Of a DNA stretch of 64,000 nucleotides, positions 45,431 through 58,355 are shown in pieces. Made by a program: the position numbers and the translations under genes. Source of the stretch: Ischnura elegans (Eukaryota > Arthropoda > Insecta > Odonata > Coenagrionidae); assembly GCF_921293095.1 (NCBI RefSeq), contig NC_060250.1, positions 112,788,629 through 112,852,628 on the forward strand. The letters are read 5' to 3'. The notes below the pieces were generated by a model. The model was not told the DNA's origin and searched no databases. It saw only the letters and a program-made list of their open reading frames with translations. The stretch's first letter is position 1. Every line of letters begins with the position of its first letter.

Positions 45431-47059
45431 GCGAATATGTACGAAGTAATAGATTCACCTCAACTTAGTAAATTTATTAAGTATATAACATTAACGGAGG
45501 TAAATTTATCAATAAAAGCTTGTATAACTTGACCTTTCATAATTTTAGCTAGTCTGTAATTACGCTCACAGCATCTTATTCACACAATGGCAAGCAAAGC
45601 AAACGAAATTATTTACTACCGATACATTAAATTAAATTATGAAGCATTGATGGAAATAAAAAATACAACATGCCATTAAATAAAACAATTCATTGATATA
45701 ATATATATTAAAATAAAAGTATAACTGTTAATCAAATTTATCATGGTTTACTTAAGTTTTCATTGCCATTTTTCTAATTCTTTTCCCATTTACAGCTAAA
45801 ACGGATAATATGTCAGGCACCTTCAAGATCAAATTATCCGAGGCAAACTTTTTTACGTAAATTAGACAAATATTTCACCATTTATTTAAAAAAAGACAGA
45901 GTAACCACCGACCTCTAAATTTTCAAAATCATTTTCGTGAAACGAAAATTATTCATTTTTCTTTAAATGAATTCGTGGAAAATAACTAAACCGTGAGGCC
46001 CACAGAAACCTTTTGCACAAACTTCGTTCGAAATCAAATGAATTGGCTTGCAAGACTAAGCTTCATGGCATTAATATATTAAAAACTACAAAATAAACAT
46101 GGCACCAATTAAGCTCTAAATTAGTACCACGTAATTGGTATACCATATTTTTCGATTAATGTCAAATGATCATCATGTTATCACTTGGACCCGAAATCGT
46201 GGCTTGTTTACAGGAATTCGTTCTACCGAGGTTCTACTCATTCAGAGAGGACCGTTTCTTGAGAGAATTTATATATTTAAACAATTCACTAAAGTATTTA
46301 TTACGCGCACCCACGTGAGACCAATGCACGACACCGAGGAGGAGCGGAGAGGCGGTCAACCGCTCGGAAGGAGCCTGTGACGACAACAACTTATCTGAGA
46401 ATTTAGGGTTAAGCCGTAAATTTTTCGCCGCGAATAGCGCGATTAGAAGGCGAAGGATCTTACCACGGAATAATACGGGTTCATTTTTATTATCTAACTC
46501 TGTCATAGATAGGCAATAGTAAAGAGTTGGCGAACGCGCTCATTCTCACAGTAAGCAAGGAACAAACCCAATTCTTGGTTTCCGAAATTAATACCTTGTC
46601 CGCACCAAAAGAAAATAACAATTGCCTATCCAAGAGACAATATAATGAAAGAGGTTTAATTTTTTTAATGGATGAAATTTCATCAATAGAATAGTAATTC
46701 AAATTCGAATTCGATTGAATTACTATTCCATCGGGGAATTATCCATCCTGCTGCAAGCATTTTCTCCATTATCTCTGCCTAGCGACATAATCGTTCAATG
46801 TCTGCACTTCCCATGGTCACCTAGATTAGGAGTAGTGCGGCCCGAATCCCTTAATAGACCGCAACGGGTTATAACATTAGCACGGCGGATTGGGGCGGGG
46901 GGTGGGGGTGGGAGGACCGCTAGAACAAGAAGAGGGAGGAGAGGGTGGTGCCGATGACGAGATCGCTGCAGCCGAGAGGCAGACACAAACAAACAAACGC
47001 ACAAACACATGGAAGCGGCAGACAAATTGCTGTTTTGCACATTACCAGATTGGTATCAT
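45431..47059. other. Unassigned; hairpin at 46689-46728
   Basis: AT-rich with a perfect 14-bp inverted repeat GAATAGTAATTCAA / TTGAATTACTATTC (46689-46702 and 46715-46728). 46880-46960 is a purine-rich GGGAGGAG patch. No gene recognised. Confidence 0.4.
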
Positions 47060-47338
47060 CAGTGGCGTAACTATGGGGGGGATGAGGGGATGTATACCCC
47101 AAAGCCTCAGAGAAATCAAAAAAAAATATTTAAAAATGTTCTCTTGATTTCATCTATGTGTAATCTGCATCCGCTTAAAGCTAAATTTAAAGAACCAAAA
47201 TGATTTCAAATGTATTTTCAGGCATGTTATTTTTCAAAAATTTTCCCGAACTCCCCGTTTCCAGGGGGGGGACAGCCCTCACTAACCCCCAAAAACCTCC
47301 TAATACCCTCGCAAAGCATATTCCTAGTTACGCCACTA
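47060..47338. mobile_element. hAT-type MITE
   Basis: Ends CAGTGGCGTAACTATGGGGGGG and CCTAGTTACGCCACTA. Target duplication GGTATCAT (47052-47059) / GGTATCAC (47339-47346). Relative of 48273-48520. Confidence 0.85.
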
Positions 47339-47346
47339 GGTATCAC

Positions 47347-48264
47347 TCATGTAAAATGTCAATAGTCTAGACATCATTATATCTGTCCTTTTATGCATCG
47401 ATATGCGGAATAAAAAATATCGAAAATATATTTTCTCACAATGAAATGCGATTGGAATTTATACTTCATTTATAAAAATTATTATATAAATATAAATTTT
47501 TACTAAAAAGAGGTTATATTATCTACAGTTAAAAAAATTTGTCAAGTAGATTTGAGTCACCAGAACACAAGACAAAGATTGATGGAATACACTACAAAAT
47601 TTAAATGTTTACAATATTGTCTCCTCGAATTACAACTGATTGCCATCTGACAGGACAGGAGGTGTGAGGAGATGTCTTTGGTGTTTGGGGCCGGCCAGTG
47701 GGCAGAGAACCAGTTGATGATGACCATCTGAGTACAAACTGGCGGCAAATCTCTCATATTAAAAAAAATCTTTAAAAATACTGTTTACTTATTCTACAGT
47801 CGAAGAAATACCTTTTAAATTATAATTTGATAATTAGAATAATTTATTTAGTCAAAATTATTATTATTGTTAATGTTAGCCTCAAACTCTTGCTGTTTGT
47901 TGATGTTACCTTAATTGAACCTCTACTTCATTCAACCATACTTCGTACTCTGTCTTGGGTCGAAAGTAAACTGTTTGAAGGAGAAGCAAGTGCTCCCTCC
48001 GGTGCGAAACATTATCTGGGTTTCATTTCGTCACAAAGTTTTAGTTTAGTTTCGACCCAAAGTAGTTTTGATTCCGATTCTGTTTCAATCCTGAGTTTAG
48101 CTCCCCGAGTTTAAATCCATATCATTTCGTTTCTGCATTTCGCTCTCGGGAATGAAACTAAGTATTACAATTTTATTGGTTTTGACTTTCGTTTCGTTTC
48201 ACTTGCCATCCCTGGTTATAATATGTTCTCCGTGTTGCTCCGAAAGATATCTCCTATTTTATTA
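47347..48264. other. Unassigned
   Basis: The frame 47827-48114 (95 codons, plus) begins with a hydrophobic stretch (IIYLVKIIIIVNVSLKLLL) but rests on AT-rich sequence. No domain, promoter or splice context supports a gene. A block rich in GTTTCGTTT-like repeats follows at 48010-48210. Confidence 0.3.
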
Positions 48265-48272
48265 AGTTCATG

Positions 48273-48520
48273 CACTGGCGTAACTATGGGGGGGATGAGA
48301 GAGGTAGATCCCCCCCCCCCCCAAAGCCTCAGAGAAAAAAATTATTTGAAAATCTTGTCTGGAGTTGATGTATAATACCTGCATCTACTTAAGGTTAAAT
48401 TTTAAGCACCAAAATGATGCTGTTTTTTTTTAATTTCGCGGACCCCGATTGCTGGAGGGGGGGTAGTCGCCCCCTAGGCCCCTCATCCCCACCCAAAGCA
48501 TATTCCTAATTACGCCACTG
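48273..48520. mobile_element. hAT-type MITE
   Basis: Ends CACTGGCGTAACTATGG and ATTACGCCACTG. Duplication AGTTCATG (48265-48272) / AGTTCACG (48521-48528). Poly-G then poly-C near the left end. Confidence 0.85.
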
Positions 48521-48539
48521 AGTTCACGGATTAGATCTT

Positions 48540-49190
48540 TCTGCGCCGGATCCTATATGTTCGCTGAATATTCAATGCCTGGCCGGACGAGTGCGAAATA
48601 GCACCTCTTTTTCACCTTTTCATTCGCAATTCTTTCTACAACGCGATTGACGGACCTTAGCTTCTTCAGGCAGTGGCGCAGCAAGGGGGGTTTGTGGAAT
48701 AAACCCCCCCCCCAGAGCTCAGATAAATATTTACGTTTAATCCATTTTACTCAATTGGATTAGGTTTACGTATGGAATAGTGCTATAATCAATCAAATAT
48801 CCCTTAGAAACCCGTAAAACTCGCCATTTTGAACAATTAATCTTAAAAATTTTCTGGAGGAAGGCCCCCGCAAATCCCGCTTACCCTGGCGGGTATGCAA
48901 TACCCCCACACTCCTAAGTATCAGTTACGCCTAAAACCCCCCTAGCCTTAATTCGTAGCTGCGCCCCTGTCTTCAGGGATCTGCCGCAAATATTTCTTAT
49001 AAGCGTTCCTCGCGATAGGCTCGAATTTGTCAATACTCCCAGGTACCTCATCTGTCGCCTTTAAGTTGACACCAATCGCAACACATACATGGGGATAATT
49101 GGACGACCAACGCAAGAAAAGGACCGCCCCGCATTTTGTCAGATTAAGTTCTAGTCCTCTCTTGACTCCACGCAAGAACATTGTTCAAAT
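48540..49190 (-). pseudogene. LINE RT C-terminal fragment, split by a MITE
   Basis: Minus strand. 48975-49181 reads RGLELNLTKCGAVLFLRWSS, then AYKKYLRQIPED. Beyond the MITE, 48540-48660 reads LKKLRSVNRVVERIANEKV, then CYFALVRPGIEYSANI-stop-DP, the familiar LVRP-x-LEYA-x-WDP block of CR1/L2/Jockey-type RT C-termini. Frames do not join cleanly, so it was already decayed or shifted. Confidence 0.65.
48671..48969 (+). mobile_element. hAT-type MITE nested in LINE fragment
   Basis: Ends CAGTGGCGCAGCAAGG and TAGCTGCGCCCCTG. Perfect 8-bp duplication TCTTCAGG (48663-48670 and 48970-48977). Same subfamily as 35598, 50591 and 59235. Confidence 0.9.
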
Positions 49191-50582
49191 CTATGATCGA
49201 ATTGCAAACTCTCTACTTCCGCGATAAAACCAGCAAATAAAGGAATTGATGACGACGAAAAAACGACTGTTGATTCGGGAGCAAAGGTCATTTATGTATT
49301 TGATGAAAAAAAGGGAGCCGATTTCGGACGATAGCATAAGTTTCGTCGCGAAAGAATACTGATCGAGTGGAATTGATGTATCCTCTCAATACCACAGCCA
49401 CCACTTCTGAAAACCCAAGAATATTGTATCCACTTGCTAGTGCACAGGGACGCAATGCAACAAGACTACCGGTATAGACTTACAATATGCAAAGAGATTA
49501 AATTATCTTAATAATTCTTGTGTCAATGAAACCACGGAATGTTCAAATGAATCGCCGGATTTGCTCGTCGTTAATACACGCACCGGTATGCGTCGCACGA
49601 TTCGAAATAAATTCAGGAGATCCTTCAAAGTTGGAAATGCGCCCAGCAATGAAGCCACACAGTGAACTACCGATGCTCAGACAGAAACAAGGCATTTTGC
49701 GTCACTTTTATTATAATTCAAGCAGGGATTGTCTCCATGACTATTCCTTATCCCTGATTGAAGATGAGCTCGTGATGCAGCCCGCGGATTACTGAACAAA
49801 AGTTGTTTGGTGATACCTTGGTAAATAAATTGCTTTTTTATTTTGCCGATGGTGTATTCATGGGCAAATACAGTAAAATGTTTTAAGCACCAGGTATACG
49901 GCCCTGGCAATGAACGCTCGTTTAGATGTGTACGAAACAGTAGGGACATGTGATTCGCCCATTTGCGAGGGAAGAAACTCATGAAGCTCCATCAATAATG
50001 ACTGGGGTAAAATGTACCGATAATAACTAAGTTAAATGGTTACCACTCTCAAATTTATTACACGAATTTCTTTGACGGGGTGGCGTTAAAATATAAATTA
50101 ATACAATTAAAGTTTGATTGATACCGACCGATTATTGCGATTTAACTTTATTCGAGGAATACATATTTTATTCGGCATTACAGGAAGAGTATAGAGCAAA
50201 AAGATTCACAATATCGTGAGAACATGTATACAAGACGTTATTAAAAAACTATAGCGAAACTATTATCAATAATAATCGGCACACTATCGCGTGCGCTCTT
50301 CTCATTGGCTAAAAACTACGTAAAAAATGGCATCGTTTCGTAAAACTAATTTAGTAATCCTCATCCATGAGTAGCGAATTTCACCGCTAAACAATAAAAA
50401 CAAAGAGCCCGCAAGAAATACATGCAAAATGAACTGCTGGATATGATTACCAGTTTTAAATGTAGACCGAGCAACGCACGATGGCAAAGTCAGTAAAAAT
50501 GATCACTCCTTATGAGAGGGGCAGGAGCGTTAGACTCTCATTTCGGAGGGACCCGGGCCCCCCTCCCTCCTGACTCACCCCT
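49191..50582. other. Unassigned
   Basis: No recognised repeat ends or gene. Short frames at 49520-49795 (plus) and 49677-49982 (minus) overlap on opposite strands and lack known motifs. Confidence 0.4.
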
Positions 50583-50590
50583 GAAGGGAC

Positions 50591-50901
50591 CAGTGGCGCA
50601 GCGAGGGGGGGTTTGGGGGATAAAACCCCACCCAGAGCTCAGAGAAATGTTTAAGTTTAATCCATTTTACTTAATTGGATTGATATTACTAATAGAATAG
50701 TGTACGGATTAATACAATATCCCTCAGAAAGCCGTAAAACTCACCATTTTGAACCATTTATCTTCAAATTCCGCAATTTATCAATCTCGCACCTACTGCT
50801 TATCCTGGTGGGTATACCATACTCCCACACATCCTGGTATTACAACCCCGTTGTAGTTGCACCTAAACCCCACACAGCCTTAATTCTTACCTGTACCCCT
50901 G
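50591..50901 (+). mobile_element. hAT-type MITE
   Basis: Ends CAGTGGCGCAGCGAGG and TACCTGTACCCCTG. Perfect duplication GAAGGGAC (50583-50590 and 50902-50909). Collinear with 48671-48969 and 59235-59570. Confidence 0.9.
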
Positions 50902-50909
50902 GAAGGGAC

Positions 50910-51343
50910 TACCATTAACCGCAGTATAAATTGGTTTTTCCCGGGGACCATGATCAATGTAAGCTTCGGTTATCTCATTTACAAGAAGGGCATTCCTTGA
51001 TATTTAAAATTTGAATGCACCAACAACGAAATGACAGCGCCGAGGGCGGGTATGTTATAGCTGAACCTGTCAGTCAAAACTCACCCCAACCAGCCAGTTA
51101 ACATAATGAATTTTAACAATGGCGCATGTGTACCGTTGGCTGTGTTATGTACTGCTTGTGTGAAAAAGGAAGCTTAAAACTAATGATTTAGAATATTTCA
51201 ACTTGCGGTATGTCAATTATATCAATTAATTTTGTCATGCGTTTTCATTTATCTTTTGGTCATTTTTTCTTTTTTATTCACAATAGAAATCGATACTACG
51301 AGGCTTGCTTTTTCATCTACGCGAGTGTTAATATACATGACGG
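50910..51343. other. Unassigned
   Basis: AT-rich. No feature recognised before the LINE that begins near 51344. Confidence 0.4.
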
Positions 51344-52240
51344 ATTATGACTGTATACCGCGGCCATATCGCCGCTGCTTTTTAACGTACATATACGCTG
51401 AGGAGATGTTAAGAGAAGCGTGGGACGAGTTGGAAGCTGGAGTGAAAGTGGGAGGAATGATGTTTAAATCGGTAAGGTTCGCGGATGATCAGGCGCTGAT
51501 TAGCCAGTCAGCGAGGGGACTGCAGGCTCTAGTGGATGCGTTAGACGAGCGGTGCGAGGAGTATGGGATGAGGATTAATCACAAGAAGACTAAGGTAATG
51601 CGATTTCGTAAAGCATCGCGAGCGAGGAATGTGAGACTCAAGATAAAAGTAGGTGGGGAAAAACTTGAGCAGGTTGAGAAGTTCAACTATTTGGGCAGCA
51701 CATTAGAGGAAAACGGACACAGTAGCAAGGGCATCAGGAAGCGAATTGCACTAGCAAAGGAACAGGATTCATGAACAGGAAGGAGCGTGAAAGAGTGAAG
51801 AATTTGATCTGGAGTGTAGCTCTCTACGGTGCGGAAACGTGGACACTGAGGAAAGAAGATGAGAGAAAATTGGAGGCATTCGAGATGTGGGTACGGAGAA
51901 GAATGGAGAAGGTGAAATGGGCGGAAAGGAAAAGGAACGACGAAGTGCTCGATATGGTTGGCGAGGAAAGGCAGCTTTTAGATGAGATATGGAGGAGACA
52001 GACGGTATGGATGGGAGGAGTACTTAGCGGGGAGGGGATGTTGAAAATGGTGTTAGAGGGTAGAACGTTAGGGAAACGAGGGAAGGGAAGGAAAAGAATA
52101 TGATTTTTAGATAGATTGAAAGCGGGTAGGCCTCACAGTGAACTGAAGAAGGCAGTGCTGGAAGGAAAGTGAGGCTCCTAAATCACTTCTTTAGTATTCC
52201 ATGGAAACCTACCTTAATCGGTACAATACTATAATAACCG
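51344..52240 (+). pseudogene. LINE RT and C-terminus, frameshifted
   Basis: ISPLLFNV (about 51368, a different frame), then YAEEMLREAWDELEAGVKVGG, VRFADDQALISQ with an intact F-A-D-D catalytic box, GMRINHKKTKVMRF, FNYLGSTLEENG, then after a frameshift near 51771 KNLIWSVALYGAETWTLRK, EAFEMWVRRRMEKVKW and DEIWRRQTVWMG. The order is RT palm, thumb and the conserved LINE C-terminal domain. At least two frameshifts and a 5' truncation make it inactive. It is the youngest-looking RT in the window because long stretches remain open. Confidence 0.85.
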
Positions 52241-53495
52241 CGGCCATGCCTTCACGCATGATTCATTAAACTAATTCAGACTACGTATCTTTACATTATC
52301 TTTATTTTCCTCATTAGGGGTGGAAGGCCTGACCCCCTGCGTCCCTCCCATACACAAGTCTCTCAGGGGGAAGGGTGAACTGTCGCATGGCTTGCAAATC
52401 GCCCCCAACCCCCACCTCGGGGGACGCAGCCAGCAGACGTCACACCCGCGCGCTTTCATTTGTCAGAACACTCACCGAGTCATCCGCCGGGATCGTTTGG
52501 CAAAGGCAGCGCCCGGATGACCAAGTCGGCGGCCGAAGTATGCCGGGGCAATTTCAAGGTCTTCCCCATCCTCCTCCCGGGAACGGGCGCGCGCGTGGCC
52601 CGACTCGGTAGACGACAAACTGTAAGAGACAATAACGCCGATCGCCCCGCAAGCGGTGATAATTGCACACACTATAGCGCGAGGGGAGAAGCCTTCTTCC
52701 CGCAGGCTAGGAGAGGGAGATAAGGGGTAGTGGGATGGGGTAGTCGAGTGGGTGGAGGGGAAGACGCCTAGGGAAAAGACTTCGCGTCCCCGTTTAGTTT
52801 GGCAGGTCTCTCTCACGGGCAACTGGCAGACATACGTCGTCTCCGAGACGTACGGAACGGACCGAAGTGAGTGATGGAGGCGGACTGAAATGAAAGATCG
52901 GCGCAAGGGGACTGCATAGAGGAGGCCCAATTCCATCCCATAAGAGGCTGATTTCCGTTTGCCACCTCGGTCGCATTTTAATCGGCTTTCGTAAATGACC
53001 GCGGCGCGGTGATGAGTGCAATGCGATCCACTATTTTTTCCAATGTATTTCAATATTGATTTTGCAATAGCGAAGAATAGCATTAAAGAGTTATTAATTT
53101 GATAAATCACATCATTATGAATGTGAAATTCGGTTGAAACCTCTGATTATAAATTTATAACTTATTTCCCTGTGAAACTCGGATCAATTTGTCCGTCAGC
53201 GACGCGAGTGGCGACTTCTGTAAACCTATTTAAACGCGCGGTGGTTGACAACACATTAAGAGGTCTTCTTGAGGATCCTCGTGGATCGGCGCTACTGTCG
53301 TCTTGAGTCCCATTTGACTAGATCCGTCAGGTCAGCGCCATTAACTCCTACGGGAAGGAACAATCATACTCTCCCCGCAGAATGTGATAAATACCTTACC
53401 CAAAAGGTTATTCACAGTGAAGTCATCGGCTTCGAGACAAATTTCACGGATGATCATTAAGTCCTACTTTCGTCCCAAGCCTACTACACATACAA
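52241..53495. other. GC-rich patch with shared repeat
   Basis: 52310-52960 is CpG- and GC-rich, with frames open on both strands (longest 52472-53110 minus, 212 codons) that look compositional: Arg/Ser/Pro-rich and no domain. 52900-53000 shares GGGGACTGCATAGAGGAGGCCC onward with 25510-25600, showing a dispersed repeat. CpG-island promoter remains possible. Confidence 0.35.
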
Positions 53496-53886
53496 TCCCA
53501 AGGCTGGTTCCGATAGGTGTGGGTAGAGCTCACGCCAGACGGACTGAGGCGTAGCCAGAGATGGATTCAGGCCCAAATCTCAGGGTGGCAATATCTACTT
53601 CATAATTAACCATGACATAAGAAATACTCCTTTCAGTGTCATAAATATGGCACATTTGTTGCCTGGAAGAGATCAGTTAAAGCTCTCGCCCTCCCCCCAA
53701 ATACCGCTACTGGCTATTTGTGCGTAATTTTCTCACATTCAGGGTATGGGGGCTATTTACTTCCTCTGGACCACCTTACGACCAGATAATTTTTGCATGA
53801 GGGCGTATAAATGCCTCTCCCAGATATGAATCCAGGGACTTGAGGTCAGTAGCCAAAAGCTCCAACCACTCAGTACAAGGAGAGGC
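53496..53886 (-). repeat. tRNA-derived SINE, family 1, interrupted copy
   Basis: Outer parts match 548-766 (ATCCCAAGGCTGGTTCCGATAGG at one end; CACATTCAGGGTATGGGGGC and the head near 53840-53886). About 150 bp between (about 53570-53725) are foreign, containing ATAAATATGGCACATTT, which recurs near 61583. Confidence 0.55.
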
Positions 53887-55390
53887 CAGCTATCAATGTA
53901 GGTCAAGTACCATAAAATCATAGTAAAGCGAAATAAATCATAGTAAAACCTGGGATAGACAAAGGTTTCGTGAACAGCATCCTACCCCAAGATGGACCAA
54001 CTAATCTTTACCGAATGTCACTTCCAAGGGAGAGATCATTTTGTGTCCGAAGACAGAAAGTCCAAATGCCATTTAAGTAACTTTACGATGACGTAACTTT
54101 CCAACTTGAAATCGTAAATATTCACTCCTACCAATTTGCAGCTCAACTTAATTAATCAAACTTTCAACTACTTTTCTTTTAATGAGCAATAAAACCTCCT
54201 GAATTATTCGCCAATATGTGATTACACCGTTAGGCAGTTCGCTTGATGACAGACACAAGATAAGTTCCCAGCACATTCTAAGTCATTGAGGTAATCTGAA
54301 AGAAAAAATGAGGAAGGTGCTCAATGCTCATTGGTAAGAAGCTTAGCCTTTTCTTGTGTGATTCTTTCGGTCACGCTGACAAACATCTGTAATAATGGCA
54401 AAATTGAGGTATAAATTTCAGCATCTCCCTAAATTCTGTTACAATTGCATAATTTCAGAGAATTCGTATTATTACGTAAGTTATTTAGATATAAGTATTA
54501 CATTGCCATTCTTGGCGCTTCTACATTTTGAGGAAGAATAACATTAGGACACCATGATTAGAAAATCATTCACATTTATAAGGATTGCTATAGAATCCAC
54601 GATCGTAAGAATATAAACATGTTTTAAAACGAATAGCGATGCATGCTTATGTCGAAAAGAAATTCCACTGCCACTAATTTAGTCATCGAGTTACTTCGGC
54701 CAAAAATGGAAAAAAAAAATGTGAACTTGAATGATTTGGTTGTTTCATGCATTTAATCCGGTATCTACATCTTTTCCCTCTTCTTAAAAGGTGGTGTAGT
54801 AATCAACGCAGTGAGCACCGTTGGAAAGAGAGTCGATTTCGAATACTGCCATGTTATTTTCCTTCGTCATTAGAAAAAAACTACCTCACTTCGCATCTTC
54901 GCCAGCAAGTCTCTTGAAGCGGTCAAGATTTTTCATTTCAAAGGAAAATCTGTTATCAGTTGTTTAGATGTTGTGAAGGCTTACTGAATTTCGTCATCAA
55001 GCTTTAAATTCGTGCTGGACAGAGCTCCGAGCAATGTAAGACGCGTAAGATACCTATGCTGTTCAGTCACCTTTGGCGCTCATGCAAAATAGTCAACTTA
55101 TGCTAAAATGAGAATATTCGATGGCATTTCTTACTTCTTCTTCCCCAAAATCTTCTCCTTTTATACGGTAAGCTGCACACCTTTTTTCTTGAAGAAACCG
55201 ATAAGAACTCTTATTTCGGGCTGGGAGGGTTAAATTTTACTTAGAAATTAATAAATGAGATCGCAAGGCCAAAACAATCGGTACCGTCGTCGATATGATC
55301 CTCGTACTTTCAACAATTGAAAGATTTAGATACAAATACATTATATACTGCCAGAATGTGCCACTTCTATTGGACGCAATTCCCCTGAAC
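53887..55390. other. Featureless AT-rich stretch
   Basis: No open frames, splice-flanked exons or repeat ends recognised. Confidence 0.5.
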
Positions 55391-55644
55391 CCGTGGGGTA
55401 GCCAGGAATTTCGTTAGGGGGGAGTCCAAAACCAGGGGGGGAAATTAAAAAAATAGGGTACTAAGAAGAGGGTTTTAACTAATTTCAATACTTTTTATGA
55501 TCAAAAAAACTTCATTTGACAAAGAAATATTTTGTAAATGCACGATTTTTCAATATTTTGTTTTCTTTTATGAAGGAAAGTAATTGTGTTTTCATATTTT
55601 GGGGTGGTTCGGACCCCCGGGCCTCCTCCTTCACTACGTCACTG
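55391..55644. mobile_element. CAGTGGCG-type MITE, diverged
   Basis: Left CCGTGGGGTAGCCAGGAATTTCG, right CTTCACTACGTCACTG. The body matches 60711-60935 (GCCAGGAATTTCGTT, AAGAAATATTTTGT, TTTATGAAGGAAA). No target duplication detected. Confidence 0.6.
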
Positions 55645-56906
55645 CCGTAGACCGGGAATGAAACCACGGACCTTTGGCTATTCGAAGTGGCTTTATTGAA
55701 GCCCATATTCCTTAGCGCTGCTATCATGTTAGCCTCGGTAAAATTGCCATGACAACCAAGAATTTGGATAGCGCAGTGGTCTCCGCAGTGGCCCGGAAAG
55801 CTTGGAGATGGCAATAATTGAGATTTTCACGAAGGATTTTTTTTCGCGGGGAATTTGTTTCTTGTGACGGAGGTAAATTTCGCGGAAGGATAGAAATATG
55901 TCGCATCTACTGCAAGGATTTCGCAGTAGTAACATGTCATTACAAAATTATAGGCGGACTAAATCAGTCCTTTCTCCCAACTTCTAAATAAAATCATAAA
56001 GAAAAAAGATAGTATCCACAATGCATTGCGAAACGACCTGGGTTCCATCACAGTTGAGATATCAGCATTTGTTTTGAAACCAAATAATTTTCGTTATGAG
56101 TGTCTCAAACTTCAACATAGTGAGGTCTGAATCTATTACTTATATTCAAAGCATAATGATTATATAGATTGACAAAAACAGTAAACATACAATTGCAAAT
56201 TAAAAATATTCCATTATAAGTATTTAAAAAATGCAGGCCACCAAGTTTTTTCCCACAACGGCAATCAGTGACTCTCCATTCCAATGATTAAAGCCCTTCC
56301 TGTCGCCAAATGAACACTGCTTAATTATAAGACGACTTTGATACGTCGCTGACTCCAATTTTATCCTCTCATTCGTATTTTTATCTCTTTCGCAGGGCTA
56401 CAAAAAAATCAATCGCGACGGAAATAGCCCTACGTGCGCGCAAGAGCGCGATGAGGTTAAGCGTCCAAATAACAGTGGTATCATTCGTTTCCACGTCCTC
56501 TACTATTTCTTCCTCCCACGCCAAACCGCCCGGCAGGTATAAATACGAGGAGATGGTTTGTTTCCGCGGGCAGCGCAAAGCGATTCCGGGATTAGTGACC
56601 GCGAAAAAAGCATTTCGAGTTGAGATAGGTTGCAGAAGGCATTTTATTTTTAGCGGGACGAGTTGTTTCAGGGAGTGCTCTAGGGAATTGGTGGGGTGGG
56701 GGAGGAATTGGCGGCTACGGAGTGACAGGTGTGGCTGTGTGGCCCCATGAAAGATATGGCTAATGAGCATGGAGGAAGCAGGGCGCTGTGCAAATCGTGG
56801 AGCATGCGTTTCGCAGAAGCGGCATGGGGCATCCCTCCTATGCATTGAGATTGTCGACAGGGCAAACTGCCTCTTCTGAAGTCAACCGTGAACAGGGCCA
56901 CAACAA
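55645..56906. other. Unassigned; TATA-like site at 56538
   Basis: 56400-56850 is GC-richer, with overlapping frames on both strands lacking domains. GGTATAAATACG (56536-56547) is a good TATA match, but no initiator or donor is placed sensibly after it. No gene called. Confidence 0.3.
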
Positions 56907-56965
56907 CAGTGGCGGCGCCAGGGGGTGGGCCAGGGTGGTCCCGGGCCCACCCAAATAAGACGGAC
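56907..56965. mobile_element. MITE left end only
   Basis: CAGTGGCGGCGCCAGGGGGTGGG followed by GGTCCCGGGCCCACCC. The right terminus was not found. Confidence 0.4.
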
Positions 56966-57734
56966 AAATTTCAAAATCGAATTGCAAAGTCAAACTTTAT
57001 TTTATAAAATTAAATTAAATTGTACACAGTTACAGGCGCATGGAAAATCATTCTGTTAATAAGCTGAACATTTATGCATTGTCCATATTAACTTCGTAAC
57101 ATAAACCAAATACACCGGAAGTTGATTTTGTTACGTATTTATCCACGTCAACTAGAGGTTACGCCTGTTTTGCCGAAGCTCCGTAGGGTCATGTCATACA
57201 TCGTTTTATTCATTGTTTATTTGGCTTCAACAATGAATCATTAAACATGGTATAAACGTAACAGTTTACCTTCTACGGTCGAAGGAGTGAATAACAATAC
57301 GCGAAAAACTATGAAAACGGCGAAACAGTAATCTTCTCCATCTCGTCACGAGAAAAATTTTTCATTGGCGCATTTCATTGTATTTTTTATGGAGAGAACA
57401 ACATCTTCGCATTACAAATAGCTATATTAAAAGATTAAATTTTACTCGTTCCTCGATTTTTAAAACGGCTGAAAGGTAGATTTCAATTTCCGAAGAAGAA
57501 TACAAGAACATTGAAGTTACGTATGCTATATGCAAAAAAATATTTCTAAAATTTTCATTCAAGGAAAGGTTTATATTGTTCCTCTTACTTAAAATAAACC
57601 AAAAAGGCGAAAATCGTCGTTTTGGTAGTGCATAGCCGCGGGGCGTTTATCGGAATAGCGCTATTCCGATAGCGCTAGCGGAAGTATCTACCCCGAAATG
57701 AATGACAAAATCCACGATATGGTTTTAAGTGATA
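56966..57734. other. Unassigned
   Basis: AT-rich. Contains a small palindrome GGAATAGCGCTATTCC (57651-57666), but no recognised gene or repeat. Confidence 0.4.
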
Positions 57735-58355
57735 TAGAAATCAAAGTGCGCGATATAGTTGAGGCCACAGGCATGTCGTATCGTAATGCACAATCGCTTT
57801 AAGTTCGCACAAAAAATTGGGTGTGGAAAAAATCTCGGTAATATGGCTGCCGCGTTTGTGCGCGGGGGAGAACAAACGAAATCGTGTTGTCAACTCCGAG
57901 GCTATTTTGGCAGTTTTCCGTCGCAATCCTGAGTATTTTCCGCGTCAATACATAACTGTTGATGGAATATGGATTTAACACTACACTACAGAGACAAAAA
58001 CAGTTGAAACAATGGAACTCTGGAGGTGAACAGCCTCCAAAACAGGCGAAGGTGGTGAAATGGCCGGTTACGTCATGGCAACGACATTTTTGGGATGCAT
58101 GCGGAATAGTCTACATCGATTACTTAGAAAAGAGAAAAGCGGCATCAGGGCAGTATAATGCCTCGTTATTGGACCGGTCGATGATAGAAATCAAGAAAAG
58201 CGTCCCCAATTGAAAGATAAAAAATTCCTCTTTCAACAAGACAATGCGAAATTGCACACCTACGCAGTTGTATTGGCCAAAACTATGGAACTAAAGTCAC
58301 ATAATTCACCGTATTCATAAGACCTCCAGTGAATTTTTCTCACTACCAAACTCAT
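57735..58355 (+). pseudogene. mariner transposase pseudogene (Tc1/mariner)
   Basis: Reads IKVRDIVEATGMSYRNAQS (second helix-turn-helix), NRVVNSEAILAVFRRNPEYF, QYITVDGIWI-stop-HYTTETK (first catalytic Asp retained, following Glu lost), QWNSGGEQPPKQAKV, IVYIDYLEKRKAASGQYNASLLDR, then KKFLFQQDNAKLHT (second Asp retained). The SPDLAPSDY third-Asp region is mutated, reading SPYS-stop-DL. The N-terminal third is missing and several stops and frameshifts are present. Inverted termini were not identified. Confidence 0.88.

Noticed and set aside
47827..48114. 95-codon frame with an N-terminal hydrophobic stretch resembling a signal anchor
   Set aside because: The hydrophobic part is the translation of an AT-rich run, and the rest is Ser-rich with no homology I recognise. 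No promoter or splice support.
52472..53110. Longest open frame in the window (212 codons, minus strand)
   Set aside because: It lies in a GC-rich patch where stops are rare, overlaps several other frames on both strands, is Arg/Ser/Pro-rich without any domain I recognise, and part of its DNA is a dispersed repeat.
56530..56570. TATA box GGTATAAATACG as a promoter
   Set aside because: No initiator, donor or coding exon at sensible distances on either strand.
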